From Hippophae tibetana (Eukaryota > Streptophyta > Magnoliopsida > Rosales > Elaeagnaceae), in contig CM072802.1 in the NCBI GenBank assembly GCA_037013495.1, positions 63,721,483-63,785,482 on the forward strand: a stretch of DNA of 64,000 nt, given 5' to 3'. The stretch's first letter is position 1; each line of letters opens with the position of its first letter. The translations under genes were made by a program, and so were the position numbers. A model generated the notes under the pieces. It saw nothing but the letters and a program-made list of their open reading frames with translations. It was not told the DNA's origin and did not search any database. Below are positions 53,101-64,000 of this stretch, piece by piece.

Positions 53101-56100
53101 AGGATGAAAGGAATTGGGTCCAAGAAGAACCGACAATTTGGACGAATTTTCTATTTTTCATGATTTTCCGAGGGTTCAAAAAATAACTAAAAGTACTTCC
53201 CATGTCCATAAGAATATGAAACTTTGCAGTATGTGATCAAATATTATTCCAAACAGTTGGACAAAAAATCGCCCAAGAATTCCATCGTTTGACATGAGTT
53301 TGCCCATGAGGTGTTAGACATGCCTATCAATGCCCACATAGTGGCACACGAAAACGAGCATTCTTTGTCATCTTCGTATTTTTACTGTGCCAAACCTGAT
53401 GTTTCGTGATCAATAAATCATTTAGAATGAAAGGAATTGCGTCCAACAAGAACTGACAATTTTGGACGAATTTTATATTTTACATGAATTTCTGAGAGTT
53501 CAAAAATAACTAAAAATGATTCCCATGTCCATAAGATTATGAAAATTTGTAGTATGTGATCAAATATTATTCCAAACAGGTGTGCAAAAAATCGCCCATG
53601 AATTCCATCGTTTTCACGAGTTTCCCCACGGGGTGTTAGACATGCCTATCAATGCCCCACATTGTGGCACCCGAAAACGAGCATTCCTTGTCATCTTCGT
53701 ATTTTTACCGTGCTAAACCTGATGTTTCGTGATCAATAAATCATAGTGGATGAAAGGAATTGGGTCCAAGAAGACCCAACAATTTGGACGAATTTTCTAT
53801 TTTTCATGATTTTCCGAGAGTTCAAAAAATAACTAAAAGTACTTCCCATGTCCATAAGAATATGAAACTTTGGAGTATGTGATCAAATATTATTCCAAAC
53901 AGTTGGACAAAAAATCGCCCAAGAATTCCATCGTTTTCACGAGTTTGCCCACGGGGTGTTAGACATGCCTATCAATGCCCCACATTGTGGTACCCGAAAA
54001 CGAGCATTCCTTGTCATCTTCGTATTTTTACCGTGCTAAACCTGATGTTTCGTGATCAATAAATCATAGTGGATGAAAGGAATTCGGTCCAAGAAGAACC
54101 GACAATTTGGACGAATTTTCTATTTTTCATGATTTTCCGAGAGTTCAAAAAATAACTAAAAGTACTTCCCATGTCCATAAGAATATGAAACTTTGCAGTA
54201 TGTGATCAAATATTATTCCAAACAGTTGGACATAAAATCGCCCAAGAATTCCATCGTTTGACATGAGTTTGCCCATGGGGTGTTAGACATCCCTATCAAT
54301 GCCCCACATTGTGGCACCCGAAAACGAGCATTCCTTGTCATCTTCGTATTTTTACCGTGCCAAACCTGATGTTTCGTGATTAATAAATCCTAGAGGATGA
54401 AAGGAATTGCGTTCAATAAGAACCGACAATTTTGGACGAATTTTATATTTGTCATGATTTTCCGAGAGTTAAAAAAAAACTAATCATACTTCCCATGTTC
54501 ATATGATTATGAAAATTTGTAGTATGTGATCAAATATTATACCAAACAGGTGTGCAAAAAATCGCGCAAGAATTACATCGTTTTCACGAGTTTGCCCACA
54601 GGGTGTTAGACATGACTATCAATGCCCCACATAGTGGCACCCGAAAACGAGCATTCCTTTTCATCTTCGTATTTTTACCGTGACAAACCTGATGTTTCCT
54701 GATCAATAAATCATAGAGGATGAAAGGAATTGCGTCCAATAAGAACCGACAATTTTGGACGAATTTTATATTTTTCATGATTTTCCGAGAGTTCAAAAAA
54801 TAACTAAAAGTACTTCCCATGTCCATAAGAATATGAAACTTTGGAGTATGTGATCAAATATTATTCCAAACAGTTGGACAAAAAATCGCCGAAGAATTCC
54901 ATCGTTTTCACGAGTTTGCCCACGGGGTGTTAGACATGCCTATCAATGCCCCACATTGTGGCACCCGAAAACGAGCATTCCTTGTCATCTTCGTATTTTT
55001 ACCGTGCTAAACCTGATGTTTCGTGATCAATAAATCATAGAGGATGAAAGGAATTGGGTCCAAGAAGAACCGACAATTTGGACGAATTTTCTATTTTTCA
55101 TGATTTTCCGAGGGTTCAAAAAATAACTAAAAGTACTTCCCATGTCCATAAGAATATGAAACTTTGCAGTATGTGATCAAATATTATTCCAAACAGTTGG
55201 ACAAAAAATCGCCCAAGAATTCCATCGTTTGACATGAGTTTGCCCATGAGGTGTTAGACATGCCTATCAATGCCCACATAGTGGCACACGAAAACGAGCA
55301 TTCTTTGTCATCTTCGTATTTTTACTGTGCCAAACCTGATGTTTCGTGATCAATAAATCATATAGGATGAAAGGAATTGCGTCCAACAAGAACTGACAAT
55401 TTTGGACGAATTTTATGTTTTTCATGAATTTTTGAGAGTTCAAAAAATAACTAAAAATAATTCCCGTGCTCATAAGATTATGAAAATTTGTAGTATGTGA
55501 TCAAATATTATTCCAAACAGGTGTGCAAAAAATCGCCCAAGAATTCCATCGTTTTCACGAGTTTGCCCACGGGGTGTTAGACATGCCTATCAATGCCCCA
55601 CATTGTGGCACCCGAAAACCAGCATTCCTTGTCATCTTAGTATTTTTACCGTGCTAAACCTGATGTTTCATGATCAATAAATCATAGTGGATGAAAGGAA
55701 TTGGGTCCAAGAAGACCCAACAATTTGGACGAATTTTCTATTTTTCATGATTTTCCGAGAGTTCAAAAAATAACTAAAAGTACTTCCCATGTCCATAAGA
55801 ATATGAAACTTTGGAGTATGTGATCAAATATTATTCCAAACAGTTGGACAAAAAATCGCCCAAGAATTCCATCGTTTTCACGAGTTTGCCCACGGGGTGT
55901 TAGACATGCCTATCAATGCCCCACATTGTGGCACCCGAAAACGAGCATTCCTTGTCATCTTCGTATTTTTACCGTGCTAAACCTGATGTTTCGTGATCAA
56001 TAAATCATAGAGGATGAAAGGAATTGGGTCCAAGAAGAACCGACAATTTGGACGAATTTTCTATTTTTCATGATTTTCCGAGGGTTCAAAAAATAACTAA

Positions 56101-58850
56101 AAGTACTTCCCATGTCCATAAGAATATGAAACTTTGCAGTATGTGATCAAATATTATTCCAAACAGTTGGACAAAAAATCGCCCAAGAATTCCATCGTTT
56201 GACATGAGTTTGCCCATGAGGTGTTAGACATGCCTATCAATGCCCACATAGTGGCACACGAAAACGAGCATTCTTTGTCATCTTCGTATTTTTACTGTGC
56301 CAAACCTGATGTTTCGTGATCAATAAATCATTTAGAATGAAAGGAATTGCGTCCAACAAGAACTGACAATTTTGGACGAATTTTATATTTTACATGAATT
56401 TCTGAGAGTTCAAAAATAACTAAAAATGATTCCCATGTCCATAAGATTATGAAAATTTGTAGTATGTGATCAAATATTATTCCAAACAGGTGTGCAAAAA
56501 ATCGCCCATGAATTCCATCGTTTTCACGAGTTTCCCCACGGGGTGTTAGACATGCCTATCAATGCCCCACATTGTGGCACCCGAAAACGAGCATTCCTTG
56601 TCATCTTCGTATTTTTACCGTGCTAAACCTGATGTTTCGTGATCAATAAATCATAGTGGATGAAAGGAATTGGGTCCAAGAAGACCCAACAATTTGGACG
56701 AATTTTCTATTTTTCATGATTTTCCGAGAGTTCAAAAAATAACTAAAAGTACTTCCCATGTCCATAAGAATATGAAACTTTGGAGTATGTGATCAAATAT
56801 TATTCCAAACAGTTGGACAAAAAATCGCCCAAGAATTCCATCGTTTTCACGAGTTTGCCCATGGGGTGTTAGACATGCCTATCAATGCCCCACATTGTGG
56901 TACCCGAAAATGAGCATTCCTTGTCATCTTCGTATTTTTACCGTGCTAAACCTGATGTTTCGTGATCAATAAATCATAGTGGATGAAAGGAAATCGGTCC
57001 AAGAAGAACCGACAATTTGGACGAATTTTCTATTTTTCATGATTTTCCGAGAGTTCAAAAAATAACTAAAAGTACTTCCCATGTCCATAAGAATATGAAA
57101 CTTTGCAGTATGTGATCAAATATTATTCCAAACAGTTGGACATAAAATCGCCCAAGAATTCCATCGTTTGACATGAGTTTGCCCATGGGGTGTTAGACAT
57201 CCCTATCAATGCCCCACATTGTGGCACCCGAAAACGAGCATTCCTTGTCATCTTCGTATTTTTACCGTGCCAAACCTGATGTTTCGTGATTAATAAATCC
57301 TAGAGGATGAAAGGAATTGCGTTCAATAAGAACCGACAATTTTGGACGAATTTTATATTTGTCATGATTTTCCGAGAGTTAAAAAAAAACTAATCATACT
57401 TCCCATGTTCATATGATTATGAAAATTTGTAGTATGTGATCAAATATTATACCAAACAGGTGTGCAAAAAATCGCGCAAGAATTACATCGTTTTCACGAG
57501 TTTGCCCACAGGGTGTTAGACATGACTATCAATGCCCCACATAGTGGCACCCGAAAACGAGCATTCCTTTTCATCTTCGTATTTTTACCGTGACAAACCT
57601 GATGTTTCCTGATCAATAAATCATAGAGGATGAAAGGAATTGCGTCCAATAAGAACCGACAATTTTGGACGAATTTTATATTTTTCATGATTTTCCGAGA
57701 GTTCAAAAAATAACTAAAAGTACTTCCCATGTCCATAAGAATATGAAACTTTGGAGTATGTGATCAAATATTATTCCAAACAGTTGGACAAAAAATCGCC
57801 GAAGAATTCCATCGTTTTCACGAGTTTGCCCACGGGGTGTTAGACATGCCTATCAATGCCCCACATTGTGGCACCCGAAAACGAGCATTCCTTGTCATCT
57901 TCGTATTTTTACCGTGCTAAACCTGATGTTTCGTGATCAATAAATCATAGAGGATGAAAGGAATTGGGTCCAAGAAGAACCGACAATTTGGACGAATTTT
58001 CTATTTTTCATGATTTTCCGAGGGTTCAAAAAATAACTAAAAGTACTTCCCATGTCCATAAGAATATGAAACTTTGCAGTATGTGATCAAATATTATTCC
58101 AAACAGTTGGACAAAAAATCGCCCAAGAATTCCATCGTTTGACATGAGTTTGCCCATGAGGTGTTAGACATGCCTATCAATGCCCACATAGTGGCACACG
58201 AAAACGAGCATTCTTTGTCATCTTCGTATTTTTACTGTGCCAAACCTGATGTTTCGTGATCAATAAATCATATAGGATGAAAGGAATTGCGTCCAACAAG
58301 AACTGACAATTTTGGACGAATTTTATGTTTTTCATGAATTTTTGAGAGTTCAAAAAATAACTAAAAATAATTCCCGTGCTCATAAGATTATGAAAATTTG
58401 TAGTATGTGATCAAATATTATTCCAAACAGGTGTGCAAAAAATCGCCCAAGAATTCCATCGTTTTCACGAGTTTGCCCACGGGGTGTTAGACATGCCTAT
58501 CAATGCCCCACATTGTGGCACCCGAAAACCAGCATTCCTTGTCATCTTAGTATTTTTACCGTGCTAAACCTGATGTTTCATGATCAATAAATCATAGTGG
58601 ATGAAAGGAATTGGGTCCAAGAAGACCCAACAATTTGGACGAATTTTCTATTTTTCATGATTTTCCGAGAGTTCAAAAAATAACTAAAAGTACTTCCCAT
58701 GTCCATAAGAATATGAAACTTTGGAGTATGTGATCAAATATTATTCCAAACAGTTGGACAAAAAATCGCCCAAGAATTCCATCGTTTTCACGAGTTTGCC
58801 CACGGGGTGTTAGACATGCCTATCAATGCCCCACATTGTGGTACCCGAAA
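50130..58850 (+). repeat. Nine-monomer HOR, three copies (period 2,910 bp)
   Basis: The rare marker CATTTAGAATGAAAGG lies at about 50,509, 53,419 and 56,329, exactly 2,910 bp apart. In the same unit, TATTTTACATGAATTTCTG and AAATGATTCCCATG follow. GTTTGCCCATGAGGTG occurs twice per HOR (50,389/52,329, 53,299/55,239, 56,209/58,149), a 6 + 3 monomer spacing, so the 9-mer has an internal near-repeat at 970 bp. Copies 2 and 3 differ at only a few bases. The block begins near 50,130 and ends near 58,850, three periods almost exactly. Confidence 0.9.
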
Positions 58851-59380
58851 ACGAGCATTCCTTGTCATCTTCGTATTTTTACCGTGCTAAACCTGATGTT
58901 TCGTGATCAATAAATCATAGTGGATGAAAGGAATTTGGTCCAAGAAGAACCGACAATTTGGACGAATTTTCTATTTTTCATGATTTTCCGAGAGTTCAAA
59001 AAATAACTAAAAGTACTTCCCATGTCCATAAGAATATGAAACTTTGCAGTATGTGATCAAATATTATTCCAAACAGTTGGACATAAAATCGCCCAAGAAT
59101 TCCGTCGTTTGACATGAGTTTGCACATGGGGTGTTAGACATCCCTATCAATGCCCCACATTGTGGCACCCGAAAACGAGCATTCCTTGTCATCTTCGTAT
59201 TTTTACCGTGCCAAACCTGATGTTTCGTGATTAATAAATCCTAGAGGATGAAAGGAATTGCGTTCAATAAGAACCGACAATTTTGGACGAATTTTATATT
59301 TGTCATGATTTTCCGAGAGTTAAAAAAAAAACTAATCATACTTCCCATGTTCATATGATTATGAAAATTTGTAGTATGTG
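58850..59380 (+). repeat. Short bridge between the 9-mer and 8-mer blocks
   Basis: Under two monomers. GGAATTTGGTCC (58,931) is private. GAATTCCGTCGTTTG with GCACATGGGG (59,098) is shared with copies near 32,561, 45,834 and 47,777, so this piece came from the same lineage as the bridge segments. Nothing else is seen. Confidence 0.5.
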
Positions 59381-62300
59381 ATCAAATATTATACCAAACA
59401 GGTGTGCAAAAAATCGCGCAAGAATTACATCGTTTTAAAGAGTTTGCCCACAGGGTGTTAGACATGACTATCAATGCCCCACATAGTGGCACCTGAAAAC
59501 GAGCATTCCTTTTCATCTTCGTATTTTTACCGTGACAAACCTGATGTTTCCTGATCAATAAATCATAGAGGATGAAAGGAATTGCGTCCAATAAGAACCG
59601 ACAATTTTGGACGAATTTTATATTTTTCATGATTTTCCGAGAGTTCAAAAAATAACTAAAAGTACTTCCCATGTCCATAAGAATATGAAACTTTGGAGTA
59701 TGTTATCAAATATTATTCCAAACAGTTGGACAAAAAATCGCCCAAGAATTCCATCGTTTTCACGAGTTTGCCCACGGGGTGTTAGACATGCCTATCAATG
59801 CCCCACATTGTGGCACCCGAAAACGAGCATTCCTTGTCATCTTCGTATTTTTACCGTGCTAAACCTGATGTTTCGTGATCAATAAATCATAGTGGATGAA
59901 AGGAATTCGGTCCAAGAAGAACCGACAATTTGGACGAATTTTCTATTTTTCATGATTTTCCGAGAGTTCAAAAAATAACTAAAAGTACTTCCCATGTCCA
60001 TAAGAATATGAAACTTTGCAGTATGTGATCAAATATTATTCCAAACAGTTGGACATAAAATCGCCCAAGAATTCCATCGTTTGACATGAGTTTGCCCATG
60101 GGGTGTTAGACATCCCTATCAATGCCCCACATTGTGGCACCCGAAAACGAGCATTCCTTGTCATCTTCGTATTTTTACCGTGCCAAACCTGATGTTTCGT
60201 GATTAATAAATCCTAGAGGATGAAAGGAATTGCGTTCAATAAGAACCGACAATTTTGGACGAATTTTATATTTGTCATGATTTTCCGAGAGTTAAAAAAA
60301 AACTAATCATACTTCCCATGTTCATATGATTATGAAAATTTGTAGTATGTGATCAAATATTATACCAAACAGGTGTGCAAAAAATCGCGCAAGAATTACA
60401 TCGTTTTCACGAGTTTGCCCACAGGGTGTTAGACATGACTATCAATGCCCCACATAGTGGCACCCGAAAACGAGCATTCCTTTTCATCTTCGTATTTTTA
60501 CCGTGACAAACCTGATGTTTCCTGATCAATAAATCATAGAGGATGAAAGGAATTGCGTCCAATAAGAACCGACAATTTTGGACGAATTTGATATTTTTCA
60601 TGATTTTCCGAGAGTTCAAAAAATAACTAAAAATACTTCCAATGTCCATAAGATTATGAAAGTTTGAAGTATGTGATCAAATATTATTCCAAACAGGTGT
60701 GCAAAAAATCGCCCAAGAATTCCATCGTTTTCACGAGTTTGCCCACAAGGTGTTGACATGACTATCAATGCCCCACATAGTGGCACCCGAAAACGAGCAT
60801 TCCTTGTCATCTTCGTATTTTTACCGTGACAAACCTGATGTTTCATGATCAATAAATCATAGAGGATGAAAGGAATTGCGTCCAATAAGAACCGACAATT
60901 TTGGACGAATTTTATATTTTTCATGATTTTCCGAGAGTTCAAAAAATAACTAAAAATACTTCCAATGTCTATAAGATTATGAAAATTTGTAGTATGTGAT
61001 CAAATATTATTCCAAACTGGTGTGCAAAAAATCGCCCAATAATTACATCATTTTCACGAGTTTGCCCACAGGGTGTTAGACATGACTATCAATGCCCCAC
61101 ATTGTGGCACCCGAAAACGAGCATTCCTTGTCATCTTCGTATTTTTACCGTGCTAAACCTGATGTTTCATGATCAATAAATCATAGAGGATGAAAGGAAT
61201 TGGGTCCAAGAAGAGCCGACAATTTGGACGAATTTTCTATTTTTCATGATTTTCCAAGAGTTCAAAAAATAACTAAAAGTACTTCCCATGTCCATAAGAA
61301 TATGAAACTTTGCAGTATGTGATCAAATATTATTCCAAAAAGTTGGGCAAAAAATCGCCCAAGAATTCCATCGTTTGACATGAGTTTGCCCACGGGGTGT
61401 TAGACATGCCTATCAATGCCCACATAGTGGCACACGAAAACGAGCATTCCTTGTCATCTTCGTATTTTTACTGTGCCAAACCTGATGGTTCGTGATCAAT
61501 AAATCATATAGGATGAAAGGAATTGCGTCCAACAAGAACCGGCAATTTTGGACGAATTTTATATTTTTCATGAATTTCCGAGAGTTCAAAAAATAACTAA
61601 AAATAATTCCCATGTCCATAAGATTATGAAAATTTGTAGTATGTGATCAAATATTATTCCAAACAGGTGTGCAAAAAATCGCCCAAGAATTCCATAGTTT
61701 TCACAAGGTTTCTCACGGGGTGTTAGACATGGCTATCAATGCACCACATAGTAGCACCCGAAAAGGAGAATTCCTTGTCATCTTCGTATATTTACCGTGC
61801 CAAACCTGATGTTTCGTGATTAATAAATCCTAAAGGATGAAAGGAATTGCGTCCAATAAGAACCGACAATTTTGGACGAATTTTATATTTTTCATGATTT
61901 TTCCGAGAGTTCAAAAAATAACTAAAAGTACTTCCCATGTCCATAAGAATATGAAACTTTGGAGTATGTGATCAAATATTATACCAAAAAGGTGTGCAAA
62001 AAATCGCGCAAGAATTACATCGTTTTCACGAGTTTGCCCACAGGGTGTTAGACATGACTATCAATGCCCCACATAGTGGCACCCGAAAACGAGCATTCCT
62101 TTTCATCTTCGTATTTTTACCGTGACAAACCTGATGTTTCCTGATCAATAAATCATAGAGGATGAAAGGAATTGCGTCCAATAAGAACCGACAATTTTGG
62201 ACGAATTTTATATTTTTCATGATTTTCCGAGAGTTCAAAAAATAACTAAAAGTACTTCCCATGTCCATAAGAATATGAAACTTTGGAGTAAGTGATCAAA

Positions 62301-64000
62301 TATTATTCCAAACAGTTGGACAAAAAATTGCCCAAGAATTCCATCGTTTTCACGAGTTTGCCCACGGGGTGTTAGACATGCCTATCAATGCCCCACATTG
62401 TGGCACCCGAAAACGAGCATTCCTTGTCATCTTCGTATTTTTACCGTGCTAAACCTGATGTTTCGTGATCAATAAATCATAGTGGATGAAAGGAATTCGG
62501 TCCAAGAAGAACCGACAATTTGGACGAATTTTCTATTTTTCATGATTTTCCGAGAGTTCAAAAAATAACTAAAAGTACTTCCAATGTCCATAAGAATATG
62601 AAACTTTGCAGTATGTGATCAAATATTATTCCAAACAGTTGGACATAAAATCGCCCAAGAATTCCATCGTTTGACATGAGTTTGCCCATGGGGTGTTAGA
62701 CATCCCTATCAATGCCCCACATTGTGGCACCCGAAAACGAGCATTTCTTGTCATCTTCGTATTTTTACCGTGCCAAACCTGATGTTTCGTGATTAATAAA
62801 TCCTAGAGGATGAAAGGAATTGCGTTCAATAAGAACCGACAATTTTGGACGAATTTTATATTTGTCATGATTTTCCGAGAGTTAAAAAAAAACTAATCAT
62901 ACTTCCCATGTTCATATGATTATGAAAATTTGTAGTATGTGATCAAATATTATACCAAACAGGTGTGCAAAAAATCGCGCAAGAATTACATCGTTTTCAC
63001 GAGTTTGCCCACAGGGTGTTAGACATGACTATCAATGCCCCACATAGTGGCACCCGAAAACGAGCATTCCTTTTCATCTTCGTATTTTTACCGTGACAAA
63101 CCTGATGTTTCCTGATCAATAAATCATAGAGGATGAAAGGAATTGCGTCCAATAAGAACCGACAATTTTGGACGAATTTTATATTTTTCATGATTTTCCG
63201 AGAGTTCAAAAAATAACTAAAAATACTTCCAATGTCCATAAGATTATGAAAGTTTGAAGTATGTGATCAAATATTATTCCAAACAGGTGTGCAAAAAATC
63301 GCCCAAGAATTCCATCGTTTTCACGAGTTTGCCCACAAGGTGTTGACATGACTATCAATGCCCCACATAGTGGCACCCGAAAACGAGCATTCCTTGTCAT
63401 CTTCGTATTTTTACCGTGACAAACCTGATGTTTCATGATCAATAAATCATAGAGGATGAAAGGAATTGCGTCCAATAAGAACCGACAATTTTGGACGAAT
63501 TTTATATTTTTCATGATTTTCCGAGAGTTCAAAAAATAACTAAAAATACTTCCAATGTCCATAAGATTATGAAAATTTGTAGTATGTGATCAAATATTAT
63601 TCCAAACTGGTGTGCAAAAAATCGCCCAATAATTACATCATTTTCACGAGTTTGCCCACAGGGTGTTAGACGTGACTATCAATGCCCCACATTGTGGCAC
63701 CCGAAAACGAGCATTCCTTGTCATCTTCGTATTTTTACCGTGCTAAACCTGATGTTTCATGATCAATAAATCATAGAGGATGAAAGGAATTGGGTCCAAG
63801 AAGAGCCGACAATTTGGACGAATTTTCTATTTTTCATGATTTTCCAAGAGTTCAACAAATAACTAAAAGTACTTCCCATGTCCATAAGAATATGAAACTT
63901 TGCAGTATGTGATCAAATATTATTCCAAAAAGTTGGGCAAAAAATCGCCCAAGAATTCCATCGTTTGACATGAGTTTGCCCACGGGGTGTTAGACATGCC
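59380..64000 (+). repeat. Eight-monomer HOR, at least 1.8 copies, cut by the window edge (period 2,590 bp)
   Basis: Positions 59,380-61,410 align with 61,970-64,000 at 2,590 bp up to the last base of the window. Markers are the GGTGTTGACATG deletion (60,750 and 63,340), CCAATAATTACATC, AAGAGCCGACAATTT, TTCCAAGAGTTCAA, and CCAAAAAGTTGGGC (61,336 and 63,926). About 1.2 kb inside this unit is also shared with 37,107-38,319 in and beyond the 7-mer block, at 23,300 bp (72 monomers). Confidence 0.82.
61900..62010 (+). other. Chimeric V2/V4 monomer marking a recombination junction
   Basis: This monomer starts with a V1-like left part, continues with V2 markers (AAAAGTACTTCCCATG, AGAATATGAAACTTTGG), then switches within about 40 bp to V4 markers (ATTATACCAAA, AAATCGCGCAAGAATTACATC). 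The equivalent unit at 59,380 has V4 markers throughout. The switch keeps register, so no base is gained or lost relative to the period. It is the visible scar of an in-register exchange between lineages at the HOR junction. Confidence 0.65.

Larger units (their letters stand above)
1..64000 (+). repeat. Satellite DNA array, ~324 bp monomer, about 198 copies
   Basis: The motif GGTGTTAGACATG and its variants recur every 322-324 bases from the first line to the last; for example the GACATG falls at 231, 554, 878, 1200, 1524 and 1847. All copies read the same way, with no inversion and no non-satellite insertion. The sequence is AT-rich, with A and T tracts such as CAAAAAATAACT and TATTTTTCATG in each unit. 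The length is close to two nucleosome repeats of 162 bp, a size seen in many centromeric and heterochromatic satellites. No gene is present. I do not recognise the family. Centromeric, pericentromeric or subtelomeric location is inference; the sequence alone cannot choose. Both array ends lie outside the window. Confidence 0.98.

Noticed and set aside
1..64000. CRISPR array or other prokaryotic direct-repeat system
   Set aside because: The repeat unit is about 324 bp with no separate short repeat and variable spacer, and no cas-like genes are present.
1..64000. CENP-B box (TTCG-N4-A-N2-CGGG type)
   Set aside because: TTCGTGATCAATAA, CTTCGTATTTTTACCG and the minus-strand equivalents lack the required A and CGGG spacing. 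I found no match in the consensus units I checked by eye.
1..64000. Transposon, retrotransposon or telomere-repeat insertion within the array
   Set aside because: Boundary spacing stays at whole multiples of 322-324 bp throughout, with no target-site duplications, long terminal repeats or telomere-like runs.

Overview
The whole 64 kb window is one uninterrupted tandem array of an AT-rich satellite DNA. The monomer is 322-324 bp, so about 198 head-to-tail copies are present, all in the same orientation. I find no protein-coding gene, rRNA, tRNA, transposon, telomere repeat, CRISPR array or unique spacer. Every open reading frame is short (118 codons at most) and recurs at multiples of the monomer length, so these frames are by-products of the repeat. 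A homogeneous satellite this long points to a eukaryotic centromeric, pericentromeric or subtelomeric heterochromatin block. A plant is my best guess from monomer size, base composition and CpG-to-TpG changes, but I do not recognise the family and cannot name the species.

The monomers fall into at least four visible lineages, here called V1 to V4, which differ by linked groups of substitutions. They are arranged in higher-order repeats (HORs) whose size changes along the window. From left to right: a degenerate mosaic with a faint dimer (1-8.3 kb); single-copy versions of segments amplified later (8.3-15.4 kb); an 11/13-monomer HOR (15.4-27.5 kb); a 6-mer x2 (26.5-30.3 kb); a bridge (30.3-33.2 kb); a 7-mer x2 (33.2-37.7 kb); a 5-mer x3.3 (38.3-43.6 kb); a bridge (43.6-45.4 kb); a different 6-mer x2 (45.4-49.4 kb); a 9-mer x3 (50.1-58.85 kb); and an 8-mer (59.4 kb to the right edge, where it is still running).

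HOR copies are nearly identical, with a few differences per 2-3 kb by eye, while neighbouring monomers differ clearly. The same multi-kilobase segments also recur 41, 58, 72 and 100 monomers apart. The left 8 kb carries the most private mutations and the least HOR order, and the right 30 kb is the most homogenised. This suggests the window runs from an older flank on the left toward a younger amplified core on the right. HOR limits were found by comparing diagnostic substitutions by eye and are good to roughly 20-60 bp.
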